From positions 1 through 8,313 of the forward strand of contig JAGADM010000128.1 of the NCBI GenBank assembly GCA_017613595.1: a stretch of DNA of 8,313 nt, given 5' to 3'. The notes under the pieces were generated by a model. That model ran no database searches. It was not told the origin of the DNA and saw only the letters and a program-made list of their open reading frames with translations. This stretch comes from Lachnospiraceae bacterium. Lineage in GTDB: Bacteria > Bacillota_A > Clostridia > Lachnospirales > Lachnospiraceae. A program made the position numbers and the translations under genes. Position 1 is the first letter of the stretch. Each line of letters starts with the position of its first letter. Shown one piece after another: positions 1 through 6,156 of the stretch.

Positions 1-2
1 GG

Positions 3-122
3 CTGACCTTTGCATGCCTGAATCTAAAAAAGCTGGCAAAGATGTTGGATAGAAAGGGACTGTTGGATGGTCCGGATGGGCCTTTTAAGTTGAAAAGGCA
101 GCTAAAAACTCTTATGGCATAA
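3..122 (+). CDS. Transposase, C-terminal end only (probably IS1182-like DDE family)
   Basis: The reading frame is open from the left edge and ends at TAA (120-122), giving 39 residues that begin LTFACLNLKKLAKMLDRKG and end QLKTLMA. The LTFA(C/A)xNLKKLA segment is, as I recall it, typical of the last helix of DDE transposases of the IS1182/DDE_Tnp_1_6 type, where it closes the RNase-H-like catalytic fold. The catalytic residues lie outside the window, so activity cannot be judged. The gene is followed within 10 bases by a perfect hairpin, which would stop transcription leaving the element. I could not identify a terminal inverted repeat of the element. The family assignment rests on one short motif and is an inference; another DDE family is possible. 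Confidence 0.6.
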   Translation: MTFACLNLKKLAKMLDRKGLLDGPDGPFKLKRQLKTLMA

Positions 123-128
123 AAAGAT

Positions 129-159
129 ACGCGGTTTTGGAAGTTTTCCAAAACCGCGT
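129..159. terminator. Bidirectional intrinsic terminator between transposase and bactofilin operon
   Basis: This is a perfect 14-bp inverted repeat (ACGCGGTTTTGGAA, 129-142, pairing with 146-159) around a 3-base loop. Rightward it is followed by TTGTCTT. Leftward the RNA would continue ATCTTTTTAT, a better U-tract. It therefore probably ends both the transposase transcript, whose stop is at 122, and the leftward operon, whose last stop is at 215. Confidence 0.8.
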
Positions 160-173
160 TTGTCTTCAGTCTG

Positions 174-200
174 AAGGGTACGCTTTTACGGCGTACCCTT
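174..200. terminator. Second hairpin downstream of the bactofilin gene
   Basis: A perfect 10-bp inverted repeat (AAGGGTACGC, 174-183, with 191-200) encloses a 7-base loop, 15 bases past the leftward stop codon. No clear T-run follows it on either strand: leftward it is followed by CAGACTGAAG, rightward by TATTCGTTAT. On its own it is a weak terminator. It may stabilise the 3' end of the operon transcript or act together with the stronger hairpin at 129-159. Confidence 0.5.
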
Positions 201-214
201 TATTCGTTATCCGC

Positions 215-940
215 TTACCCCATGAGTTGTTCCGACTGTCCGACGGAAGCGTTCGGGGATATTTCGGCTGATTCGATATAGAATACCTGTCCGATATCGC
301 AGCCGGGGCCGATCTTAACGACGCGGCCGGTTACGGACGCTGCGGCAACATTTTCGAGATAGATTTCGTCGCCTTCAATGGAACCGGGTACGTCAAATAC
401 GCCGTCCTTGCTTCCGAGCGCGGAGATCAGTCTTGTGATAACGCCGCCGGAGCCTTCGCGTACGATCCGGATGCTGCTTCCGCCGATGTTACCAGCACCG
501 GAACGACCTCCGAAACGGATGTCAATCGTATCGGCACTCATCAGACCGGTGCAGTAAATCTTTCCGCTGCACTTGATGGAGTCTGCGGAGAGATCTCCTT
601 CAACGGTTGCGGACCCGCTGGTATGAAAATCCCCGCATGCCGTGCTGCCGCCTGCGTGAAAAGATCCCGAGGCCTTAACGGTTTCAACGGCATGGATTGC
701 TCCGCCGCACTTAAACGAACCCGATGAGGATACCGATTCGGCCTGCAGGGAACCGTTAACCCGGCAGGACCCCGAACTGCGGAATTCCTTCTGACACAGA
801 AGGTCTCCGTCTACCGAGCCCGAGCCCGAAGAATGAAAAGCTGAGCAGGAAGCGCTTCCGGTAATCTTTCCGCTTCCGCTGATGGATATTCTGTCGTCAT
901 AAACTCCTCCCGGAAGAGAGCCTGATCCGGCAATATTCAT
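215..940 (-). CDS. Bactofilin-like polymer-forming protein (YhbE/YhbF type)
   Basis: The product has 241 residues, with no signal peptide or membrane segment. Bactofilins are beta-helical cytoskeletal proteins that polymerise without nucleotide; in Bacillus subtilis the YhbE/YhbF pair is reported to be needed for motility. Residues about 5-125 carry a Gly/Ser-rich repeat with SGS (or SGK) at residues 5, 21, 38, 56, 73, 91, 108 and 125. That is a period of 16-18 residues, as expected for one turn of a right-handed beta-helix. Residues about 150-235 are less repetitive (for example [16 protein letters not shown] and [19 protein letters not shown]) and resemble the closing part of the YhbF-type proteins. 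The start is supported by AAGGGAGG eight bases upstream. The ATG overlaps the TGA of the upstream regulator gene (ATGA), so the two are translationally coupled. B. subtilis has two bactofilin genes at this locus; only one is present here. Cys residues (32, 49, 59 and others) are unusually common for such a repeat protein. The specific cellular role is inferred. Confidence 0.82.
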   Translation of the reverse strand: MNIAGSGSLPGGVYDDRISISGSGKITGSASCSAFHSSGSGSVDGDLLCQKEFRSSGSCRVNGSLQAESVSSSGSFKCGGAIHAVETVKASGSFHAGGSTACGDFHTSGSATVEGDLSADSIKCSGKIYCTGLMSADTIDIRFGGRSGAGNIGGSSIRIVREGSGGVITRLISALGSKDGVFDVPGSIEGDEIYLENVAAASVTGRVVKIGPGCDIGQVFYIESAEISPNASVGQSEQLMG

Positions 941-1344
941 AATGTGTTCCTCCCTTGCTGCAATAATTGCTTCACTTGTTCCGTGATGTCTTTTTTGTGC
1001 CCGTCCGGTCCCGAAAGGGAAACGGAACGGATGTCATTCATTTTGAAGGACTTCTCCCCGTAAGGCGTATCGATGATCAGAAACGCATTCTGCCGGTCTT
1101 CGCCGGAAAATGTGCCTGCCAGCTCGTCTAACAGCACTTCGTTCTTCGTTTCGAGAATCCGTTCTACGCGTTCGCAGATCAACGATTCCGGAAAGAACGT
1201 TTCCTGACCTGTCGCTGTGGACTTCCGGATGAACCAGTCATCGGGAATCAGGCCCTTCCGCTTCCAGCGGTACAGCGCACCGTAGGAAATTCCGTAGCGG
1301 GTTAACAGTTCCCGCTTGGAGATTAAGCTTCGGTCTTCGTCCAT
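937..1344 (-). CDS. yhbD: YhbD/DUF4004-like HTH protein, probable regulator of the bactofilin operon
   Basis: This is a 135-residue cytoplasmic protein. Residues 7-52 ([24 protein letters not shown], then [13 protein letters not shown] and GQETFFP) match the N-terminal MerR-like winged-helix module that I recognise from B. subtilis YhbD, the gene upstream of the yhbE/yhbF bactofilins. The gene order regulator then bactofilin is the same here, with a 4-base overlap. Residues about 55-80 form a helix ending in the LDELAGTF motif. Residues 86-133 ([19 protein letters not shown] onward) look like a small beta-rich domain plus a final helix. As I remember it, B. subtilis YhbD is longer, above 200 residues, so this is a short version with a different C-terminus, not an obvious truncation. 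The start is set by GGAGGTG five bases before ATG. The promoter carries two identical palindromes, so autoregulation is likely but unproven. Function in the family is poorly characterised. Confidence 0.72.
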   Translation of the reverse strand: MDEDRSLISKRELLTRYGISYGALYRWKRKGLIPDDWFIRKSTATGQETFFPESLICERVERILETKNEVLLDELAGTFSGEDRQNAFLIIDTPYGEKSFKMNDIRSVSLSGPDGHKKDITEQVKQLLQQGRNTL

Positions 1345-1354
1345 GTTTCACCTC

Positions 1355-1369
1355 CGTAACATTGTTACG
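1355..1369. promoter_or_regulatory. Operator palindrome O2 at the transcription start of the yhbD operon
   Basis: CGTAACATTGTTACG is a perfect 15-bp palindrome around a central base (1362). It lies where the leftward transcript should begin (about 1369) and touches the Shine-Dalgarno sequence of yhbD (1349-1355). Its 13-bp core GTAACATTGTTAC is identical to the copy at 1384-1396. Occupancy would block the start of transcription. Confidence 0.75.
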
Positions 1370-1375
1370 ATGGTC

Positions 1376-1404
1376 ATTATAGCGTAACATTGTTACACTG
1401 TCAA
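1376..1404 (-). promoter_or_regulatory. Perfect sigma-A promoter of the yhbD-bactofilin operon
   Basis: Read leftward, TTGACA (1404-1399) is followed by a 17-bp spacer and TATAAT (1381-1376), matching the consensus at all twelve positions. The predicted start is near 1369, giving a leader of about 25 bases. So strong a promoter embedded between operator copies suggests a tightly repressed, strongly inducible operon. Confidence 0.88.
1383..1397. promoter_or_regulatory. Operator palindrome O1 inside the promoter spacer of the yhbD operon
   Basis: CGTAACATTGTTACA is the second copy of the operator core (GTAACATTGTTAC, 1384-1396), with centre at 1390, 28 bp from the centre of the first. It fills nearly the whole 17-bp spacer between the -35 and -10 boxes. 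A further half-site TGTTACA lies at 1411-1417, upstream of the -35 box and 20 bp (about two helical turns) from the matching half of this site. Confidence 0.75.
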
Positions 1405-1499
1405 GGGGGCTGTTACAACTTTTTCAAACGGACATCCGGAAAAGGGGAGATTCCCGTGTCCCGCGGTCACATTTTCCGTATTCGGAAGCATCATATTCA

Positions 1500-1528
1500 T
1501 TGCAAAAGCGTGTTCTTTCTGTTATGCT
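1500..1528 (+). promoter_or_regulatory. Probable promoter of the GH115 gene
   Basis: TTGCAA (1500-1505), a 17-bp spacer, then TATGCT (1523-1528), with each box close to consensus. The predicted start is near 1535, giving a leader of about 54 bases before the ATG at 1589. The region between this promoter and the leftward one (about 1418-1499) holds no gene. It contains a loose 7-bp inverted repeat (CGGAAAA 1437-1443 with TTTTCCG 1472-1478) that could bind a regulator; I could not recognise one. Confidence 0.6.
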
Positions 1529-1588
1529 AAAAAAAGGCGCGAATATTGCATTTTCGGGAGCCGAATATGAGTCTCGGAGGATTGTAGG

Positions 1589-4570
1589 ATGGATTACGTT
1601 CTGTCAGGAAAAGCAATCAAAAACCGCAAGGCGGTTTTTCTGTATGAAGAGGAAGAATGGAGCGGTGTCCGTAAGATTGCGGACCGGGTTTGTGAAGATA
1701 TCAAGGCGGTATTCGGACGAAAGCCCGATGTGATGCCTGTAAAGGAAGCCGTAAAGGATGAAGCGGTTACGATGCCGGTTCTTTTCGGAACGTTGGGCCG
1801 CTGCGGCGCGCTTTCGAAACTGGAGAAGGCGGGACTTGTTTCCGTAAAGGATATCTCGGGTAAGAGGGAAGTGTATTCCTTTACCCTTTTGCAGAATGTT
1901 CCGAAGAAACTGCTGGCGGCAGGGGCGAAAGGTGAATTCGCGCAGCTTCTGGTAATCGCGGGAAGCGAAAAGAGGGGTACGGTTTACGGATTGTTCCACC
2001 TTTCCGAGATGCTCGGCGTATCGCCGTTCATTGACTGGCTTGACATGAAGCCCGCGCAGATGGACAGTTTCTCCATCGAGGAAGGGTTCGCATTTGTCTC
2101 AAAAGAGCCTTCGGTACGGTTCCGCGGTTTCTTCATCAACGATGAGTGGCCGGCGTTCGGTAATTTCTGCGCGAAGAACTACGGTGGTTTCAACGCAAAG
2201 GCCTATGTGCATGTATTTGAGCTGCTGCTCCGCTTAAAGGGCAACTATCTGTGGCCCGCGATGTGGTCCGCGATCTTCCCGAATGACGGTCCGGGACTTG
2301 AGAACGCGATCCTTGCGGACGAGCTCGGCGTTGTCATGGGCGCGTCCCATCATGAGCCGTGCTGCCGCCAGGGCGAGGAGTACCGCTATGTGCGCGGCAA
2401 GGACTCCGTTTACGGCGATGCGTGGAACTTCAATACGAATGAAAAAGGTATTACCCGTTTCTGGGAGGACGGCCTTAAAAGAAGCGGAAAGTTTGAGAAC
2501 GTAATCACGGTCGGTATGCGCGGTGAAGCGGATACGGCGATTCTCGGACGCGAAGCAACGCTTGCGGACAACATCGATCTGCTGCGGCGCGTGCTGAAGA
2601 CGCAGAACGGACTGATCAAAAAGCATGTAAACAAGGATCTTGACAAGGTTCCGCGCATGCTCGCGTTATATAAAGAGGTGGAGCCGTATTTCTACGGCGA
2701 CGAAACGACGCCGGGTCTGATGGGCGATCCTGAGCTCGAAGGCGTTACGCTGATGCTCTGCGACGACAACTACGGAAATCTCCGTACGCTCCCGACTCCC
2801 GAGATGCGGGATCACAAGGGCGGCTACGGCATGTACTATCATTTTGACTACCACGGCTACCCGATCTCGTTCGAGTGGTACAACACATCGTTCCTGCCGA
2901 AGGTTTGGGAGCAGATGACGACTGCCTACGATAACGGCATCCGCGAACTGTGGATCGTAAACGTCGGCGATATCTTCAGCAATGAATATCCGCTTGCATA
3001 TTTCCTGGACCTCGCATACGATTTTGACCGTTACGGAACGAGCGACCGGAACAGCGCGGTGAAGTATACGAAGGCATTCCCGGCAAAGCATTTCGCGGGA
3101 CTTATCGATGATGCGGAAAGCGCTAAGATGGCGGAACTGCTGCGCGGCTATACGAAGCTTACCGTCGCAAGACGTACCGAGGCGATGAACGATAACATCT
3201 ATGCCCCGTTTGCGAACGGCGAATGCGACGAACTGATCGCGGAGTGCGACCGTCTGATCACGGCCGCGGAGAAACTCCGGGCCTCGATTTCCGAGGAAGC
3301 GGCGTTCGGCTACTATGAGCTTGTATATCTGCCGGTTATAGCAGACCTTACCGTTATGAAGATGTGGGCACTTACAACGCTGAACCATGCGTATGCTTCA
3401 TTCGGAAGCACTTACGCGCTGAAACTTGCGAAAGAGATTGATGCCTGCTATCAGAGAGACCGCGAACTTGTCGAAGAACTGCATACGATCCATAAAGGCA
3501 AATGGTACGGCATGGGCATGTCGGAGCATATCGGCTTCAAGTACTGGTGCGAGGAAGAGTGCCAGAATCCGGTCGTACATACATTTGTCCCGGCCGATAA
3601 GGACCGCCTGATCGTGAACATCCCCGGAACAGGCCAGCATACCGAAGGTACGCCGTGGACCGCACGGGTGCTTACGATGGGAGCCTTCCTGGATCCGAGA
3701 GCGGAGCACGGGTACATCGGACTTTCGACCGCATCGGCGAAACCGATTGCATTTACCGTCGAGAATGAATCTGATCTTATCACTGTTAACAAAATGAACG
3801 GAACCGTAAAACCCGAGAGTCTGCTGCTTCTCAAGGTTACGATTGACCGCGCGAAGGTTTCCGAAAGCACGATCTGCGAACTGAAGATCCACGGCGCGGC
3901 GGGACATATCCGTGTACGGATTCCGGTATGCGTTCCGGCAGACGGCGAAGAAGGCACGTTCCTTTACTGCGCTGAGAACAGTGTCGACATGTCGGAGAAG
4001 ATTCATGCGATGCCGAACCTTTCGAAGGTATTCGGCGAGGGAGCGATGCTCGGACATTACATTTCCATCGAGGCGGAGCATTTCTTCGAGAAGAAGGATA
4101 CGAGGGCCGGTTCGTTTGAAATCCTGTCGGATTACGGACGTACGCTTTCGGCAGTGAAGGCGTTCCCTCAGGATGTGAACTTTACCGCAAAGGACGCCCC
4201 CGGCGTAACATACCGCTTTACGGTACCGGCGGACGGAAAGTATTTTGTGAGAATCTATCAGAATCCGAGCAATCCGCCTGTGCGCGTGCCCGAACTGTTC
4301 TTCGGAATCGGTGTGAACGGTGGACGGCTGAAGAAGATCAACGCAATTCCCGAAGGTTTCCGTGTCGGCGACGGCAACGATGCCTGGGCGGCGGGCGTTC
4401 TCAATAACATTCGCGAAACGACGGTTCCGGTAGAACTTAAGAAGGGCGTGAATACGGTTACGATCTACGCAATGTCGCCGAATTTCGTTTTGGAGAAGCT
4501 TGTCATATTCCGTGAAGGCGAAGAGCCTGTCCGTTCTTATCTCGGACCGAAGGAAAGTTATCGCGGATAG
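1589..4570 (+). CDS. GH115 xylan alpha-1,2-(4-O-methyl)glucuronidase, cytoplasmic
   Basis: This 993-residue protein has the full usual length of glycoside hydrolase family 115, whose members remove (methyl)glucuronic acid from xylan or xylo-oligosaccharides by inversion. Residues about 1-165 form the N-terminal alpha/beta domain (LLVIAGSEKRGTVYGLFHLS at 120-139). Residues 175-480 form the catalytic barrel: RGFFINDEWPAF (179-190), KGNYLWPAMW (217-226), MRGEADTAI (310-318), YKEV (361-364), CDDNYGNLRTLP (391-402) and YYHFDYHG (416-423). The Arg-311/Asp-315 pair and Glu-363 align by motif with the conserved active-site Arg, Asp and Glu of structurally studied members; exact numbering is from memory. 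Residues about 485-640 are the helical domain, and about 820-980 the C-terminal beta-sandwich (GHYISIEAEHFF ... LEKLVIF). There is no signal peptide: the N-terminus is MDYVLSGKAIKNRK. It therefore probably acts on imported oligosaccharides. The start is supported by GGAGG eight bases upstream and an in-frame-blocking TAG just before. No transporter or other xylanase gene lies next to it. Confidence 0.93.
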   Translation: MDYVLSGKAIKNRKAVFLYEEEEWSGVRKIADRVCEDIKAVFGRKPDVMPVKEAVKDEAVTMPVLFGTLGRCGALSKLEKAGLVSVKDISGKREVYSFTLLQNVPKKLLAAGAKGEFAQLLVIAGSEKRGTVYGLFHLSEMLGVSPFIDWLDMKPAQMDSFSIEEGFAFVSKEPSVRFRGFFINDEWPAFGNFCAKNYGGFNAKAYVHVFELLLRLKGNYLWPAMWSAIFPNDGPGLENAILADELGVVMGASHHEPCCRQGEEYRYVRGKDSVYGDAWNFNTNEKGITRFWEDGLKRSGKFENVITVGMRGEADTAILGREATLADNIDLLRRVLKTQNGLIKKHVNKDLDKVPRMLALYKEVEPYFYGDETTPGLMGDPELEGVTLMLCDDNYGNLRTLPTPEMRDHKGGYGMYYHFDYHGYPISFEWYNTSFLPKVWEQMTTAYDNGIRELWIVNVGDIFSNEYPLAYFLDLAYDFDRYGTSDRNSAVKYTKAFPAKHFAGLIDDAESAKMAELLRGYTKLTVARRTEAMNDNIYAPFANGECDELIAECDRLITAAEKLRASISEEAAFGYYELVYLPVIADLTVMKMWALTTLNHAYASFGSTYALKLAKEIDACYQRDRELVEELHTIHKGKWYGMGMSEHIGFKYWCEEECQNPVVHTFVPADKDRLIVNIPGTGQHTEGTPWTARVLTMGAFLDPRAEHGYIGLSTASAKPIAFTVENESDLITVNKMNGTVKPESLLLLKVTIDRAKVSESTICELKIHGAAGHIRVRIPVCVPADGEEGTFLYCAENSVDMSEKIHAMPNLSKVFGEGAMLGHYISIEAEHFFEKKDTRAGSFEILSDYGRTLSAVKAFPQDVNFTAKDAPGVTYRFTVPADGKYFVRIYQNPSNPPVRVPELFFGIGVNGGRLKKINAIPEGFRVGDGNDAWAAGVLNNIRETTVPVELKKGVNTVTIYAMSPNFVLEKLVIFREGEEPVRSYLGPKESYRG

Positions 4571-4644
4571 ACGCCGCGTCTGATCGGCGATAGCACCTGC
4601 TGCGGAAGGGTAAAAAAGGTATCGGAAAGCCGCCTTTATGCGGA

Positions 4645-4668
4645 AAATGCGAAATATATTACGCATTT
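4645..4668. promoter_or_regulatory. Near-perfect 24-bp palindrome upstream of the ddh promoter
   Basis: AAATGCG (4645-4651) and CGCATTT (4662-4668) are exact inverted repeats. The AT-rich centre (AATATATT, 4653-4660) is itself a palindrome, leaving one mismatched pair (4652/4661). It lies 17 bases upstream of the -35 box of the ddh promoter. No T-run follows, so it is a poor terminator and more likely a protein-binding site, possibly for an activator. The intergenic stretch 4571-4755 also holds a short CCGC/GCGG hairpin (4630-4643) but no convincing terminator for the GH115 gene. Confidence 0.4.
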
Positions 4669-4685
4669 GGTGCCGGGCATTTTTC

Positions 4686-4714
4686 TTGACAGCCATTTTC
4701 CGCAGGGATAAAAT
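4686..4714 (+). promoter_or_regulatory. Sigma-A promoter of ddh
   Basis: TTGACA (4686-4691), a 17-bp spacer, then TAAAAT (4709-4714): a perfect -35 box and a five-of-six -10 box at optimal spacing. The predicted start is near 4721, giving a leader of about 35 bases. It shows that ddh is transcribed independently of the upstream glucuronidase gene. Confidence 0.82.
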
Positions 4715-4755
4715 AACGCTTGGAATACGGGAAACCGTGAAATCGGGAGGTAATT

Positions 4756-5739
4756 ATGAGCATTCGAATCGGAATCCTCGGATACGGAAATCTGGGCCGC
4801 GGTATTGAGCTGGGCATCCGCCAGAATCCGGATATGGAGCTTTGCGCGGTTTTTACGAGAAGAGCTCCGGAAACTTTGAAATTGCAGACGGAAGGAGTTC
4901 CGGTGTATTCCGCAGCGGACATCCTTTCCCATAAAAATGACATCGACGTGCTGATGATCTGCGGCGGAAGCGCTACGGACCTGCCGGAGATGACCAAGAA
5001 ATACGCAAAGGATTTCTGCGTTGTCGACAGTTTCGACACGCACGCAAGAATTCCGGAGCATTTTAAAAACGTTGACGCTGCGGCAAAGGAAGGCGGCCAG
5101 GTTGCCATGATCTCCTGCGGCTGGGACCCCGGTATGTTCTCGCTTGCGAGACTGTATGCGAACTGCATTCTTCCGGACGGCAACGATTACACGTTCTGGG
5201 GTAAGGGCGTAAGCCAGGGCCATTCCGACGCAATCCGCAGAGTGGAAGGCGTAGCGAACGGAAAGCAGTATACGATTCCGGTTCCCGAAGCGCTTGAGGC
5301 TGTAAGAAGTGGAAAGAATCCCGAACTGACGACGAGACAGAAGCACACGAGAGTATGCTACGTCGTTCCGAAGCCGGGTGCAGACCTTGCCAAGATTGAG
5401 AATGACATCAAGACGATGCCGAACTATTTCGCGGATTACGATACGACGGTGAACTTCATTACCGAAGAGGAATTCGCGCGTGACCATCAGGGCATGCCTC
5501 ACGGCGGATTTGTATTCCGTACCGGCAAGACCGGCAACGGAGAGCACAATCATGTGATCGAGTACCGCCTGCAGCTGGACTCCAATCCGGAGTTTACGGC
5601 GTCGGTACTGCTGGCATTTGCCCGCGCGATCGTAAGAATGAAGGCAGAGGGAATGAGCGGCTGCAAGACCGTGTTCGATGTGCCGCCGGCATACCTGAGC
5701 ACGCTGTCCGCAGACGAGATCCGCGCACATCTGCTGTAA
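4756..5739 (+). CDS. ddh: meso-Diaminopimelate D-dehydrogenase
   Basis: This 327-residue cytoplasmic enzyme (EC 1.4.1.16) carries out NADP-dependent, one-step reductive amination of tetrahydrodipicolinate to meso-diaminopimelate, bypassing the acylated intermediates of the other lysine routes and supplying peptidoglycan cross-links. It resembles the Corynebacterium glutamicum enzyme (about 320 residues) along its whole length. Recognisable motifs are the Rossmann motif GYGNLGRG (9-16), FTRRAPE (33-39) for the NADP phosphate, the GGSATDLPE (70-78) and DSFDTH (91-96) loops, SCGWDPGMFS (120-129), FWGKGVSQGHSDAIRRVEG (147-165), IENDIKTMPNYF (214-225), GMPHGG (246-251) and NPEFTASVLLAFARA (277-291). 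GGGAGG lies five bases before the ATG. It has its own promoter and is followed after 60 bases by a small unknown gene in the same direction, probably co-transcribed, as no terminator separates them (a GGAGC/GCTCC hairpin at 5742-5754 has no T-run). No other lysine gene is visible. Confidence 0.96.
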   Translation: MSIRIGILGYGNLGRGIELGIRQNPDMELCAVFTRRAPETLKLQTEGVPVYSAADILSHKNDIDVLMICGGSATDLPEMTKKYAKDFCVVDSFDTHARIPEHFKNVDAAAKEGGQVAMISCGWDPGMFSLARLYANCILPDGNDYTFWGKGVSQGHSDAIRRVEGVANGKQYTIPVPEALEAVRSGKNPELTTRQKHTRVCYVVPKPGADLAKIENDIKTMPNYFADYDTTVNFITEEEFARDHQGMPHGGFVFRTGKTGNGEHNHVIEYRLQLDSNPEFTASVLLAFARAIVRMKAEGMSGCKTVFDVPPAYLSTLSADEIRAHLL

Positions 5740-5799
5740 GAGGAGCGGGGCTCCACGACACGGATATCGCGAAGACATGTACGGAAACGAGGTAGAAAA

Positions 5800-6156
5800 G
5801 TGGAGTTTTATCCTGAGAATCTGGGCGAAGACGATATGCCCCTTGTAAACGCGATGGGCGTAGATTACACGGTCGGTCAGATTAAAAAGTTTATTTTAGA
5901 GTTGAGCTGCTTTATTTCGGAAACGGCAGTGCTGGAGGACAGGGAGACGGTTTTAGCCGTTCTTGTGAGACTGCTTGCATTTGTCTCCATGGAGCCCGTG
6001 CCGGAAGGCGTTGAGCCGGTTTCGGACTGCGACCGCTGGATGGCGCTTCGGGGCCTTGAGAAGATCCGTAAAGACGAAGCAACCGGCGATGCGGATAAGC
6101 AGCAGATATACATTCTGCAGTATCTGTTAAAAGGATATGACTGCGGCTGCCGTTAA
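5800..6156 (+). CDS. Small helical protein of unknown function downstream of ddh
   Basis: I do not recognise this 118-residue protein. It is acidic in its N-terminal 25 residues and in the loop at 64-80, and predicted mostly helical by composition: residues about 24-42 (VGQIKKFILELSCFISETA), 46-63 (EDRETVLAVLVRLLAFVS), 79-92 and 98-112. It ends in a CGC motif (residues 115-117, YDCGCR). There is no signal peptide and no convincing transmembrane segment, although 51-63 is hydrophobic. The start is a GTG, chosen because GAGGT sits six bases before it and no in-frame ATG lies nearby; the ATG at 5777 is in another frame and soon meets a stop. The gene ends in TAA whose bases also form the stop of the converging dGTPase gene. 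Placement after ddh with no terminator suggests co-transcription. A real gene is supported by the ribosome site, the full use of the gap and codon use like that of the neighbours. Confidence 0.72.
   Translation: MEFYPENLGEDDMPLVNAMGVDYTVGQIKKFILELSCFISETAVLEDRETVLAVLVRLLAFVSMEPVPEGVEPVSDCDRWMALRGLEKIRKDEATGDADKQQIYILQYLLKGYDCGCR

Noticed and set aside
1567..1587. A six-codon frame ATG...TAG ending just before the GH115 start
   Set aside because: It could be a leader peptide, but it has no ribosome site of its own and its codons include the GH115 Shine-Dalgarno sequence; chance is the simpler reading.
1500..1733. A 77-codon plus-strand frame starting with TTG at the GH115 promoter
   Set aside because: Its start lies in the -35 box, it lacks a ribosome site, and it overlaps the GH115 start out of frame.
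3398..4696. A 432-codon open frame on the minus strand opposite the second half of the GH115 gene
   Set aside because: It is antisense to a clearly coding, full-length enzyme; the Arg/His/Leu-rich product has no recognisable motif, and it arises from the codon bias of the real gene.
5742..5754. GGAGC/GCTCC hairpin after ddh as a terminator
   Set aside because: The stem is only five base pairs and no T-run follows, so it is unlikely to separate ddh from the next gene.
4636..5778. A 380-codon open frame on the minus strand covering ddh
   Set aside because: It lies opposite an unmistakable ddh gene, has no plausible domain, and is explained by the complementary pattern of the coding strand.
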